Origin: CBDBES01 sp965204465
Lineage (GTDB): Bacteria > Spirochaetota > Leptospiria > Turneriellales > CBDBES01
Length of the DNA stretch: 64,000 nucleotides
NCBI GenBank assembly: GCA_965204465.1
Contig: CBDBES010000002.1
Coordinates: forward strand, 1,240,001 to 1,304,000
Reading direction: 5' to 3'
Shown here: piece after piece, positions 8,285 through 17,275 of the stretch
Layout of the letters: each line of letters begins with the position of its first letter
How positions within the stretch are numbered: position 1 is the first letter of the stretch
The notes under the pieces: model-generated
What the model was told of the DNA's origin: nothing
What the model saw: the letters and a program-made list of their open reading frames with translations, nothing else
The model's database searches: none
Program-made: the position numbers and the translations under genes

Positions 8285-8342
8285 CGGAATAGAATGACTA
8301 AAATAGCTTCTTAATGTGTAAGATATGTCATTGGTTTCTACA
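8279..8342 (-). repeat. IS-end-like block, copy 2 (inverted)
   Basis: On the minus strand this reads TGTAGAAACCAATGACATAT...AAGAAGCTATTTTAGTCA...CCGATGGAA. It matches the right part of 1173-1275, and its first 14 bases match the end of the IS1182-type element at 57749. It abuts the truncation point of cas1. Confidence 0.55.
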
Positions 8343-8361
8343 TCTGCGAATTCATTTTTGC

Positions 8362-8389
8362 TTGACCGCCTGATCCAATTTTATACATT
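8362..8389 (+). promoter_or_regulatory. Probable promoter of the tRNA pair
   Basis: TTGACC (8362-8367) and TACATT (8384-8389) with a 16-bp spacer would start transcription near 8396, about 12 bp before the first tRNA. Confidence 0.45.
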
Positions 8390-8407
8390 TGTTATGTAAA
8401 AAATGAT

Positions 8408-8480
<73 letters not shown>

Positions 8481-8486
8481 AAATAA

Positions 8487-8557
<71 letters not shown>

Positions 8558-8560
<3 letters not shown>

Positions 8561-8974
8561 CTCGCCTTGGGAAATGAATCCAAGGCTTTTATTATTTTTC
8601 AATTTTCTGTAAAAGCAGCTAAAACGTGGCAAACCTTCTTTATTTTTAGTATGGCAAGCGCCATTAGAACGTACCTTCACTAAATAAAGTAATGAATTTT
8701 GTTCACAATTGATCCTGATCTCTTGCATATCCAAATATTCCCCGGAAGTCTTTCCTTTTACCCATAACTCATTTCTGGAGGTACTCCAAAAAGTAGCCAC
8801 CTTATTTTGTAAAGAATGATCTAAGGCAATTTGATTAGCGTATGCCAATAATAATACTTCTTTACTTTCAATGTCTTGCACCACAACAGGAATAACATCA
8901 ATATTATTTATTTTCTTTGTCTTTTGGTAATCTAGATTTAAATGTAATTTTTCTTCAATCTCATTCTTATTCAT
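8558..8974 (-). CDS. hisI: Phosphoribosyl-AMP cyclohydrolase (HisI)
   Basis: Opens the purine ring of PR-AMP in histidine synthesis. 138 aa, cyclohydrolase domain only with no HisE fusion. Family blocks are clear: LLAYANQIAL, TFWSTSRNELWVKGKTSGE, GACHTK and FSCFYRKL, so Cys107 and Cys120 of the zinc site are present. The usual DCDxD metal segment reads NCEQN (residues 89-93), an odd substitution of all three aspartates. The start codon lies inside the 3' end of the acetyltransferase gene (8-bp overlap). The stop codon (TAG) overlaps the tRNA 3' end. Confidence 0.88.
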
Positions 8975-9449
8975 GATTCAAATATAATTCTACGGCCACT
9001 TCTTTGCAAGCTTCTTTTCTATGGCAAAATTCACATATATCGTATACTTTTTCAGGAAAATTCTCCTTAGAAGTTTTTTGGAAGCCAAATTTTAAAAAGA
9101 AATCAGGAATATAGGTCAAGGCAAATAAACGAATTTGATGAGTATATACCTTTTTAATATGTTGGATAGCTTCCTGCAATAATCTCTTGCCAATCTGTTT
9201 CCTATGATGCTCTGGCTTGATTGCCAATGCTCTCACTTCGCATAACTCTGGATTAAAAAATGTTAGATTAATGCTTCCCATGATTTCATTGTCTTCCTCA
9301 AAAACCCAGGTTGTATTCAAATCATTATATATTTGCTTTTTAGATCTAGAGAGTAATATTTCTTTTAAGACATAAGGCTGGATAATCTCATAAATGATAT
9401 CCACATCACTTTCGATTGCTTTTCGGACGGAAGATAAAGAAGGTGGCAT
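8967..9449 (-). CDS. GNAT acetyltransferase, ArgA-like (N-acetylglutamate synthase type)
   Basis: 160 aa. GNAT motif A is ALAIKPEHHRKQIGKRLLQ (acetyl-CoA loop), preceded by WVFEEDNEIMGSINL. The C-terminal part, FFLKFGFQKTSKENFPEKVY then DICEFCHRKEACKEVAVEL, follows the pattern of short stand-alone N-acetylglutamate synthases ('FFxxxGFxxxxxxxLPxKVxxDCxxCPxxxxCxExA'). This suggests the first step of arginine synthesis. It overlaps hisI by 8 bp, so the two are probably co-transcribed. Confidence 0.75.
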   Translation of the reverse strand: MPPSLSSVRKAIESDVDIIYEIIQPYVLKEILLSRSKKQIYNDLNTTWVFEEDNEIMGSINLTFFNPELCEVRALAIKPEHHRKQIGKRLLQEAIQHIKKVYTHQIRLFALTYIPDFFLKFGFQKTSKENFPEKVYDICEFCHRKEACKEVAVELYLNHE

Positions 9450-9469
9450 TTAAAGAACGAAAATATAGT

Positions 9470-10036
9470 TTAGGTTTTTTTATGTAGAATAGCCCCTCTA
9501 AAGGGAGTGATTTTTTTTACTTCGCCTAAAAATTGATAGGCCTTTTTTTTGCCTTTTATAGGCCCTATATAAATTTTAAAATTGCTTCCGCTTCTGGCCA
9601 GAAAAACAGGAAATCCTTTTTCCTTTAAAAGCAATCCATATTGATAAGCATCTCGTTTATTGCCATAGGTCTTTGCCCAAATAAGGTAACTGTCCTGATT
9701 TTGCTGTTCTAATGCTATTCTAAAAGGATGTTTATCTGTTTTATCTTTTTTAAATTTATCTACATTTTTTTCAGAGGAATTAATATTATCCACCACGAAT
9801 ATATCTTTAGGAGGCTTTAATGCAGTCTTGATATTTTTTGCCTCTAACAGGTTTTTGTTCTTATTCAGATATACACCGCTCAATAATCCAAGAGCAAAAG
9901 ATAAAAGAAATATAAAAATAAATAAACTTATTTTTGTTGAACCGCTGTAAAAAGTATTTTTATCATTTTTTCTTCTTCTGTATGGAGGCGCAGTATTTCT
10001 GGTTTTATAAGCATTGCCAAAATCAATATCTTGCAT
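9470..10036 (-). CDS. Membrane-anchored SPOR-domain protein
   Basis: 188 aa: a basic cytoplasmic head (YRRRKNDK), one transmembrane helix about residues 36-57, a Lys-rich linker, and a C-terminal SPOR-like domain about 112-187 (YLIWAKTYGNKRDAYQYGLL, FPVFLARSGSNFKIYIGPI). SPOR domains bind denuded peptidoglycan glycan at division sites. It lies 20 bp upstream of the acetyltransferase on the same strand and may head that operon. Confidence 0.7.
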   Translation of the reverse strand: MQDIDFGNAYKTRNTAPPYRRRKNDKNTFYSGSTKISLFIFIFLLSFALGLLSGVYLNKNKNLLEAKNIKTALKPPKDIFVVDNINSSEKNVDKFKKDKTDKHPFRIALEQQNQDSYLIWAKTYGNKRDAYQYGLLLKEKGFPVFLARSGSNFKIYIGPIKGKKKAYQFLGEVKKITPFRGAILHKKT

Positions 10037-10126
10037 TAATTCATTGTCGAATATTATTCAAAAGGTATTTACAAAAAAATAAGTTAAAAAAAGATTGAAA
10101 AGATGGCCAAATAGTGAATAAAGACC

Positions 10127-10849
10127 ATGCTTATGGTACAGTATGATGATCTAAAAAATAAAAATGTATTGATCACAGGGGCTTCTTATGGAATCGGCAG
10201 AAAAATATGCATGGACTTACTTTCTATGGGCGCTTGTGTCTATGGACTGGCCAGATCAAAAGAAAAATTAGAAGAAATAACAGAAGGGGTTAAAGATAAG
10301 GGGGAAAATTTTACACCCATAGTCGCTGACCTTTCCAATGCAGAAAACATACAAAATGCAATCCAATCCGTTTCTAAATTAGACATATTGATCCATAATG
10401 CAGCTTACTTTGAACCCCAATCATTAGAAAATACATCCTTAGAAATATGGAACAAACATTTAACTGTAAATTTAACAGCCCCTTTTTTACTAACTTCTTT
10501 GCTTTGGGAAAAATTGCAAAGAAGCAAGTACCAGGAAGGCGCAAGTATCATTTTCATAAATAGCTTGGCTGGTGTACCTGGGAAAGAAAAATTTCCAATG
10601 ACCTCTGCCTATACTTCTAGTAAAATGGGATTGTTAGGACTATGCGAAGTAGTCGCAGCAGAAGGGAAAAATTATAATATTAGAGCCAACTGTATTTCGC
10701 CAGGGTCTGTGGATACAAAAATGTTCAGGGATTCATTTCCTCATCTAACTCCAACTTTCAAGCCAGAAAATATCTCTGCGATAACCCTCTACTATGCATC
10801 TAAGATATCATTCCCTATTTCAGGGGCCAATGTAGTGGTCTCTGTTTGA
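10127..10849 (+). CDS. Short-chain dehydrogenase/reductase
   Basis: 240 aa classical SDR. The nucleotide-binding motif TGASYGIG is at about residues 17-24, the NNAG-equivalent is HNAAYF, and the catalytic triad is visible as Ser (INSLAG), Tyr and Lys (YTSSK). NCISPGSVDT follows. The substrate is unknown. Both ATG 10127 and ATG 10133 are possible starts. Confidence 0.85.
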   Translation: MLMVQYDDLKNKNVLITGASYGIGRKICMDLLSMGACVYGLARSKEKLEEITEGVKDKGENFTPIVADLSNAENIQNAIQSVSKLDILIHNAAYFEPQSLENTSLEIWNKHLTVNLTAPFLLTSLLWEKLQRSKYQEGASIIFINSLAGVPGKEKFPMTSAYTSSKMGLLGLCEVVAAEGKNYNIRANCISPGSVDTKMFRDSFPHLTPTFKPENISAITLYYASKISFPISGANVVVSV

Positions 10850-10907
10850 GGATTCATTGGTAACTATTTTTCAAAATTAAATTATCCCTGCTTCAATAAT
10901 AAAAAGG

Positions 10908-10937
10908 TTGACAAATAGAAGCATATTTTAGTATATA
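10908..10937 (+). promoter_or_regulatory. Promoter candidate before the beta-propeller pseudogene
   Basis: TTGACA (10908-10913) and TATATA (10932-10937) with an 18-bp spacer. The first ATG (10943) follows at once, so any leader is very short. Confidence 0.35.
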
Positions 10938-10942
10938 GATAT

Positions 10943-13024
10943 ATGATGTCTATTCAAAATTATTTTCTTAAAATTATCTTGCTTATCATTTTATCTCTGA
11001 TCTACAAATGCTCTAACTCCCTTAGAGATGACTCCCTTAGAGATACTCCAATCGATGAATTGGTGGGAAATGTTGATCTGGAGTTTCTATCTAGAGTCGT
11101 TTCATTTTCAAATTGTTCTGAGGTCGAAAGTTTTTATAAAAATGAACTCATAAAAGAGCTTCGCCTGGATGCCTATTTTGATATTTATTATTATCGCCTT
11201 TATGATCATTTGGAAGGGGATTGCAATAGACGACAGCCGACGTAGCAATCACAACTGCCGGTGCCCCAGAACTCTATCTCACCTCCTTCAGGGCAGGCTT
11301 ATTCTGAAACTAATGTTCAGGAGGCAGGCGTGGATGAAGCAGACATCGTAAAAACAGATGGAAACTATCTCTATGCAGTGGATGGGAGCAAAGTCCATAT
11401 TATAGATGTCTCTACAGCCGAAGCCCCTGTAAAATTAGGCTTTATTCAAATCAAACAAACGATCGAAGAAGAGAGCATCGAAGAAAACATAGCCGATCTA
11501 TATCTTTATGGAAATGAGCTTGTGGTACGCTCTTACTAATAATAGTGGTATATTTCTATGATGTTACTGACCCAACAAAGCCAGAGCTAAAATATTCTTT
11601 ATTGTTTGAAGATCATATCGTTGCAAGTCGTCGTATTCAGAGATCATTACTATTTCATTTCAAGAAGTGCTTTCAGAATGCCTTACCCTGATATAAAACA
11701 TCCTGATTATTCAAGTTACCATGATACTTATGTCAAAAATGTTCAAGATGCTCTGGGTATAAACATCGCCAGAGTGAATGATCTGGAGCTAAAAAATTTT
11801 TTCCCTGAAGTCAGGGCAGAAATCTATGCCAAGAACACAGAAGACAAAAAAGCACAAACAAACGGCGTACCCTCTGCGGGCGTACAAATTCATTCAACCC
11901 AAAATCAGGATAAAGAAGCAGTTCTTACTAATAGAAGATGACTGCAGTAGCTGGAATGCACCTGTATCAGGGAATGGTGCAGGCTTTTTAAAAGTCACCA
12001 GTGTAAAAAGCGGAAGTATAAGTAATCATTTGGAAGTGCAAACCACAGGAACGATTGCTAATTGGGGAACCGTATATATGTCTTTGAATGATCTGTATTA
12101 TGCCAGTAGCAATAATTGGCTTGCCAGAGTGGGTCTCGAGCCAGGATATTCGAGCAACAAACCGTAATCTATAAATTTAAGGTTTTATCCAATGGTGCTC
12201 TTGACTATACCGCGGCTGGAATGGCTGCTGGTTGGGTAAATGACCAATTCAGCATGAGCGAACATGATGATTTTTTGCGTATCGGCACAACCAGAAGACA
12301 GCACACTGGATGGCTTTAGAAGAAACTACATCCAACCAATTGAGCATTTTGAAACAAGAAGGTGATCATTTAGTGCAGACAGGTGTGATTAAAAATATCG
12401 CTCCTTCAGAAAGGATCTACTCCATGCGTTATGATGGAGACAGGGGCTATATGGTAACTTTTAGACAAACAGACCCACTCTTTACCTTTGATCTTTCCGA
12501 TCCTTATGATCCTAAAATTTTAGGGGAGCTTAAAGTAAACGGTTTCTCTACTTATATTCACTTATTTGGAGAAAATAACGATCGGCTACTGACCATAGGT
12601 CGCTCTGCCACCGATCAGGGTAGGATCACTGGAAATCAATTACAAATATTCGATGTAAGCGATCTAACGCGTCCCAGACAAGTAGCCTCTTATGAACTGG
12701 GTCACGGCTATAGCGAAGCATTGTATGACCATCATGCGTTTACTTATTATGCCCCAAAAAATGTCCTGGCGATTCCTTATTCTTCTTATGCTTATGATCG
12801 GTACAAGAGATATGAATCTGGTACGAAAGTATTTCATGTAGGCAATGATCATCTGAATCTTAGCCAAACCCTGACCTTCGATTTTGATCAGAAATAATTA
12901 CCGCAATTATGATACTTCCAGAAGGAATGTGATCATAGGCAATAGCATTTATTTAATTGGTGAAGACCAGATCATGGTCACAGATCTGAACTCTTTCAGC
13001 AGTAAATACATCTTAAAATTTTAA
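10943..13024 (+). pseudogene. Secreted beta-propeller protein (COG4880/PF09826 type), multiply frameshifted
   Basis: Pieces of one protein continue across several frames: a lipoprotein-like start (LLIILSLIYKCSNS) at 10943-11245; TNVQEAGVDEADIVKTDGN at 11261-11539; YYFISRSAFRMPYPD at 11606-11941; SGNGAGFLKVTSVKSG to 12167; WVNDQFSMSEHDDFLRIGTT to about 12305; IYSMRYDGDRGYMVTFRQTD at 12310-12897; and a last stretch ending SSKYILKF at 13024. The 'TNVQxxGVDEADIVKTDG' and 'FSMSEH' signatures identify the family of secreted proteins with a C-terminal beta-propeller. At least five frame breaks make a functional product unlikely. Confidence 0.85.
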
Positions 13025-13184
13025 GAATACACGATCCTTAATTCTATGTAAGAAATAAGAGGATACTAAAAACCTCCATAAGGAAAAAATTCTATTCCTG
13101 TCATCTAGCATGTAAAATATGTGCTTTGGATATGGTATTCATGAGAAAAATTAATTTAATAAAATTTTCGTTGGGTTTTTAAAT

Positions 13185-13814
13185 ATGGAAAAGAATGTAA
13201 AAAATAAAAATTTTAAAGAAAAATTAAAAGAAGAATTTATTCAAAGGAGACAAGTATTTTTATGGGGAGCCGTTACGGATAAATCCTCTGAAGAGATCAT
13301 AGAAAATATGCTCTATTTAGAATACATCGATCCTGGGAAGCAAATTTCTTTTTTTATAAATTCTCCGGGTGGAATTATTACCTCTGGAATGGCGATCTAT
13401 GATGTAATGAACAGTATATCTTCTCCCATTTATACTATTACGATCGGAATGGCAGCTTCTATGGGGGCCATATTATTCGGCGCAGGGGTAAAAGGGCATC
13501 GCTATATTTTAAAGCATGCAAAGGTAATGATCCATCAACCACTCATATCAGGGCAGATTATAGCGCCTGCCATGGATATAAAGATCAGAGCAGAAGAGAT
13601 CAAAAAGACCAGGATGGAGTTAAATCAAATTTTATCCAAGTCTACAGGTAAGGATATAAGCATCATTCAAAAAGATACAGATAGAGACTTTTATATGAAT
13701 TCAGAAGAGGCGATCAAATATGGTATCGCAGATAAATTAATACATAATATTAAAGAAATTCCTAATACAATAAAATCCGCTAAGGCGCCTAAAAAGACTT
13801 CTTCTAAGAAATAA
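13185..13814 (+). CDS. clpP: ATP-dependent Clp protease proteolytic subunit
   Basis: 209 aa serine peptidase that forms the ClpP tetradecamer fed by ClpA/ClpX-type ATPases. Catalytic Ser92 lies in GMAASMGAILFGAG and His117 in KVMIHQPL; INSPGGIITSGMAIYD matches the family. The C-terminus is unusually Lys-rich (KAPKKTSSKK). It stands alone, without clpX next to it, so it may be one of several paralogues. It converges on mraY with 6 bp between stop codons. Confidence 0.92.
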   Translation: MEKNVKNKNFKEKLKEEFIQRRQVFLWGAVTDKSSEEIIENMLYLEYIDPGKQISFFINSPGGIITSGMAIYDVMNSISSPIYTITIGMAASMGAILFGAGVKGHRYILKHAKVMIHQPLISGQIIAPAMDIKIRAEEIKKTRMELNQILSKSTGKDISIIQKDTDRDFYMNSEEAIKYGIADKLIHNIKEIPNTIKSAKAPKKTSSKK

Positions 13815-13820
13815 TGACTG

Positions 13821-14927
13821 TTAAATGATCTTTAAACTGGATAGTGAAATCAAGGCCAATAGAATTCCAATAATCCAGAATCTGATCACTATTTTATTTT
13901 CATCCAGTCCTTTCAGTTCATAATGGTGATGCAACGGGGCCATTAGAAAAATTCTCTTTCGCTTTGTCTTGTAAAAGGTGACCTGAAAGATTACGCTTAG
14001 CGCCTCGGTTACGAAAATACCCCCTAAAATGATCAGCAATAACTCCCTTTTAATGCATATAGCGATCATTCCGATACTTCCCCCAATAGCAAGACTACCT
14101 GTATCCCCCATGAACACGGTTGCAGGATAGCTATTGTACCATAGAAAACCTACCAATGCACCCAGGAATGCTGCAATGAATATACATAGTTCATTCGCCT
14201 CTGGAACAAACGGTATAAGCAAATGATCTGCAATTGGGAAAACTCCTGTAAGATAAGAAATAATCCCCAGGGTGCCCAATACAATAGCGCATAGACCAGC
14301 CGCAAGCCCATCTAGACCATCAGTTAAATTTACAGAATTAGATGTACTTAGGATTACAAGTGTCCAAAAAGGAATTGCCAAAGAATTTAAAATTAAAATA
14401 GGTTCTTTAAAAAAAGGAATATACAAAGCAGTTGCCATTGTTAAGTCATCTTTGGGTGTATAAGGATAATAATAGATCATGTACGAAAAACCAAGGGAGA
14501 TGAGTATCTGAAATAATAATTTGAATTTTGGAGGTATCCCTTTAGAAATATTCTTCACCGATTTTGTGTAATCATCCCAAAAACCCAGAACACCCAAAAG
14601 AGAAGTACAGACTAAAATAGTCCATAAATAACGATTCGAAAAATTACCCCATAGAATTACAGAAAACAATGTGGTCATCAATATCAATATACCCCCCATG
14701 GTTGGAGTACTCTTTTTTTGATGGTGCCTTTCAGGTCCGTCTTCATATATATTTTCTTTAAAATTAATTTTATTTAAAAAAGAGATGAATTGATTGCCTA
14801 TAAAATACAGTATAAATAAAGAAGTTAAGGCGGCAAAGACTGCCCTGAACGGCACATACCCAATAACCCGAAAGAATGAAAGTTCAACAATACTATCCTT
14901 TAGGGGATATAAAAGCCAGTACAACAT
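13821..14927 (-). CDS. mraY: Phospho-N-acetylmuramoyl-pentapeptide transferase (MraY)
   Basis: Makes lipid I from UDP-MurNAc-pentapeptide and undecaprenyl phosphate at the inner membrane. 368 aa polytopic protein. Signature segments are all present: ERHHQKKSTPTMGGILI, GFWDDYTKS, NLTDGLDGLAAG, VFMGDTGSLAIGG and PLHHHYELKG. It is not inside a dcw cluster here, as neither neighbour is a mur gene. Confidence 0.95.
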   Translation of the reverse strand: MLYWLLYPLKDSIVELSFFRVIGYVPFRAVFAALTSLFILYFIGNQFISFLNKINFKENIYEDGPERHHQKKSTPTMGGILILMTTLFSVILWGNFSNRYLWTILVCTSLLGVLGFWDDYTKSVKNISKGIPPKFKLLFQILISLGFSYMIYYYPYTPKDDLTMATALYIPFFKEPILILNSLAIPFWTLVILSTSNSVNLTDGLDGLAAGLCAIVLGTLGIISYLTGVFPIADHLLIPFVPEANELCIFIAAFLGALVGFLWYNSYPATVFMGDTGSLAIGGSIGMIAICIKRELLLIILGGIFVTEALSVIFQVTFYKTKRKRIFLMAPLHHHYELKGLDENKIVIRFWIIGILLALISLSSLKII

Positions 14928-15043
14928 TTACAGGCATAATAGATTATTGGTATATTCTGAAAAGCACCTTAATTCGGAAGCATCATCTGAATTCGGCAAC
15001 TATACGCTTTGATACACTAAAATAAAATTTAAAAAATACTTTA

Positions 15044-15122
15044 AAAAAGCTAAAAATTTTTAGTGACAAGCTGAATTTGATTTATGGAGTGCTCATATGA
15101 TTCAAATAGAGGGATTAACGAA
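15044..15122 (+). repeat. Duplicated leader of the ABC operon, upstream copy
   Basis: Positions 15044-15122 repeat 15531-15609, including the promoter region and the first codons of the ABC ATPase. In this copy the frame reads MIQIEGLTNI and stops, and the -35 TTGACA has become GTGACA. The VOC gene lies between the two copies. A shorter match (CATCTGAATTC, 14984 and 15518) extends the homology leftwards. Confidence 0.8.
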
Positions 15123-15143
15123 TATTTGAAGGGAGAATTAAAA

Positions 15144-15482
15144 ATGAGAAAAGTAGGTTTTTTTGATATTTATGTTGATGAGATGGATCGGGCTCAGAGC
15201 TTTTATGAAGCTGTGCTCGATACAAAGCTTTCTAAGATGGATGACCCTAATGATAGTAGTGTTCAAATGCGGGTGTTTGACGATGACTTGAAGTCACATG
15301 GCTCCGGTGGTGCACTAGTTAAAGTGAAGAGTGCTAAGCCAGGACCTGGCGGCACAATGGTTTACTTTTCATGCGAGAACTGTGCCGTTGAAGAAGCTCG
15401 CGTTGAGAAGGCCGGTGGCAGAATTATAAAACCGAAATCCTCTATTGGTGAGCACATTGTTTTCTGTAATTCTATGGGGTAA
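15144..15482 (+). CDS. VOC-family (glyoxalase/bleomycin-resistance-like) protein
   Basis: About 112 aa from the ATG at 15144, chosen because AAGGGAG lies just upstream (15129-15135). The start MRKVGFFDIYVDEMDRAQSF, followed by YEAVLDTKL, is a typical VOC metal-binding module half, with GALVKVKSAKPGPGGTMVYF and GGRIIKPKSSIGEH after it. The expected tail after 'GEHG' (a xxDxEGN-type strand) is missing: the frame ends IVFCNSMG, so the 3' end looks truncated or shifted. It sits between two copies of the ABC operon leader. It probably arrived as a cassette. Confidence 0.65.
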   Translation: MRKVGFFDIYVDEMDRAQSFYEAVLDTKLSKMDDPNDSSVQMRVFDDDLKSHGSGGALVKVKSAKPGPGGTMVYFSCENCAVEEARVEKAGGRIIKPKSSIGEHIVFCNSMG

Positions 15483-15484
15483 TT

Positions 15485-15509
15485 TTTCGCATTTCAATCT
15501 TGAACTTTC
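15485..15509 (+). repeat. 25-bp repeat, copy 2
   Basis: Identical to 5572-5596 and placed directly after the truncated end of the VOC gene, which supports the idea that an element end or recombination point lies here. Confidence 0.6.
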
Positions 15510-15530
15510 GAAACATGCATCTGAATTCTA

Positions 15531-15609
15531 AAAAAACTAAAAATTTTTGTTGACAAGCTAAATTTGATTTATAGAGTGCTCACATGATCCAGATAGAGGG
15601 ATTAACGAA
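15531..15609 (+). promoter_or_regulatory. Leader and promoter of the Gld-like ABC operon
   Basis: TTGACA at 15550-15555 with TAGAGT at 15572-15577 (16-bp spacer) is the best promoter candidate. It lies very close to the ATG at 15584, so the leader would be almost absent. The segment is the intact member of a duplicated pair (see 15044-15122). Confidence 0.4.
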
Positions 15610-16525
15610 AAACTTTGGCCAATTCTGTGCTGTAAAAGAAATCAGCTTCAAGATCTCAAAAGGAGAAGTTGTTGGCCTGTTAGGCCCAAATGGAGCAGGT
15701 AAAACTACAACCATGCGAATGTTGGCAGGATATTATACTCCTAGCCAGGGAAATGTTATGATAGATAAAATGCTTATTCAATCTAATAAGCAAGAAGTGC
15801 AAAAAATAATAGGTTATTTGCCAGAAAGTTCTTCTGCATACAATGACATGCTTGTTTGTAATTATTTGGATTTTGTAGCAGAGGCAAGGGGGCTAGTTAA
15901 AGAAGAAAAAGAAGAAGGAATAGAAATGGCGGTAGCTTCAACTTCATTAGAGGACTATTATTATCGCCCTATATCACAGCTTTCAAAAGGATATAAGCAA
16001 AGAGTGGGATTAGCATCCACATTAGTGCATAGTCCTCAAATACTCATCCTGGATGAACCTACTTCGGGGCTTGACCCAAATCAGATCAGAGAGATGCAAA
16101 ATTTGATATGTGAATTATCAAAAGAAAAAACGATCATATTAAGCACGCATATCTTATCTGAAGTAGAAGCTACCTGTCAAAGAGCTATCATTATTAATAA
16201 CGGAGAAATCGTTTTAGATAAGCCTCTTAATGAATTAGAAGAGATCAAAGAAGGCTTGGTCAATTATAAAGTTACTATTAAAGGAAAATCTCCTGAGATA
16301 CATAAAGAATATTCTTCTGTATTTCAATCAGAAGGGGAAAAAGTAGAGCTATTAGAAGATAAAGAAAACACTAAATTATTGATAACATCAAATAAAGACG
16401 CCGCAGAACAAATATTTAAAACGGCAAAGAAAAATAATCATGTACTTATTGACCTTTATTTAGCTAAAAGTTCTTTAGAAGATATTTTTAGTAACCTAAC
16501 AGAATCCGAAAAAGAAGTTAAGTAA
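15584..16525 (+). CDS. ABC transporter ATP-binding protein, GldA-like
   Basis: 313 aa ATPase of the ABC-2/gliding-type exporter family. Walker A GPNGAGKTTT (about residues 35-44), Q-loop YLPESS, signature LSKGYKQRVGLA, Walker B ILILDEPTSGLD and switch His in STHILSEV are all intact. A C-terminal regulatory extension follows. It is the first gene of a four-gene run: ATPase, permease, GldG-type protein and DUF4340 protein, with a 2-bp gap to the permease. The substrate is unknown. Confidence 0.9.
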   Translation: MIQIEGLTKNFGQFCAVKEISFKISKGEVVGLLGPNGAGKTTTMRMLAGYYTPSQGNVMIDKMLIQSNKQEVQKIIGYLPESSSAYNDMLVCNYLDFVAEARGLVKEEKEEGIEMAVASTSLEDYYYRPISQLSKGYKQRVGLASTLVHSPQILILDEPTSGLDPNQIREMQNLICELSKEKTIILSTHILSEVEATCQRAIIINNGEIVLDKPLNELEEIKEGLVNYKVTIKGKSPEIHKEYSSVFQSEGEKVELLEDKENTKLLITSNKDAAEQIFKTAKKNNHVLIDLYLAKSSLEDIFSNLTESEKEVK

Positions 16526-16527
16526 GC

Positions 16528-17274
16528 ATGAAAAATATAGAAAAAAATAAAATTTCCTCGTGGAGGAACGTAAATATTATTTTAAGGCGTGAATTAGCCA
16601 ATTATTTCAATACTCCTATAGGTTATGTATCATTATTTATCTTCTCTTTAATATTAAATTTTCTTCTTTTTAACATTGCCAGATTCTGGGATAGCGAAAG
16701 AACAACGACCGATGGTTTGTTCAGTATGATGCGCATAACCTATATTTTTTTCATACCCGCCATTACAATGCGTTTATGGGCTGAAGAAAAACGTTCTGGC
16801 ACAATAGAACTTTTATTCACTCTACCCATAAAAGCTGGAGAAATGATCATTGGAAAATATTTATCGGCCCTCATATTTTTATCTATTGGGCTTAGCACAA
16901 CTTTTATATTTCCGATTACATTACAGATATTGAGTTCCCCAGATTGGTCTTTGATCATTGGAGGTTATTTAGGAGCATTACTTTTAGGCAGTGTGTATAT
17001 CGCAATGGGGCTTTATATTTCCTGGATGACGCATGATCAGATCATTGCATTTTTGGTAAGCTTGGTTGCCTGTTTTATTCTTTTTATTATGGGGTATCAG
17101 CCTCTACTACAGTTACTGGGCCCATTGTCCCCTATTTTTGCATTTTTATCCGCAAGCTGGCATTTTGACTCTTTGGCCAGGGGTTTATTCGATAGCAGGG
17201 ATATTTTATATTTTGCATCTCTTAGTGCCCTTTTCCTTTATTTGAATCTTAGGAGTATTGAAAGTAGGAGTTAA
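16528..17274 (+). CDS. ABC transporter permease, GldF-like
   Basis: 248 aa with six hydrophobic helices and the ABC-2 signature RRELANYFNTPIGYVSLFIF near the N-terminus, then AEEKRSGTIELLFTLPIK, characteristic of GldF-type permeases. It partners the upstream ATPase in the inner membrane. Its stop codon lies one base before the GTG start of the next gene. Confidence 0.88.
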   Translation: MKNIEKNKISSWRNVNIILRRELANYFNTPIGYVSLFIFSLILNFLLFNIARFWDSERTTTDGLFSMMRITYIFFIPAITMRLWAEEKRSGTIELLFTLPIKAGEMIIGKYLSALIFLSIGLSTTFIFPITLQILSSPDWSLIIGGYLGALLLGSVYIAMGLYISWMTHDQIIAFLVSLVACFILFIMGYQPLLQLLGPLSPIFAFLSASWHFDSLARGLFDSRDILYFASLSALFLYLNLRSIESRS

Positions 17275-17275
17275 C

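Noticed and set aside
15084..15143. Upstream start for the VOC protein giving a 20-residue N-terminal extension
   Set aside because: That stretch is the duplicated ABC leader read in another frame; the Shine-Dalgarno site points to the ATG at 15144.
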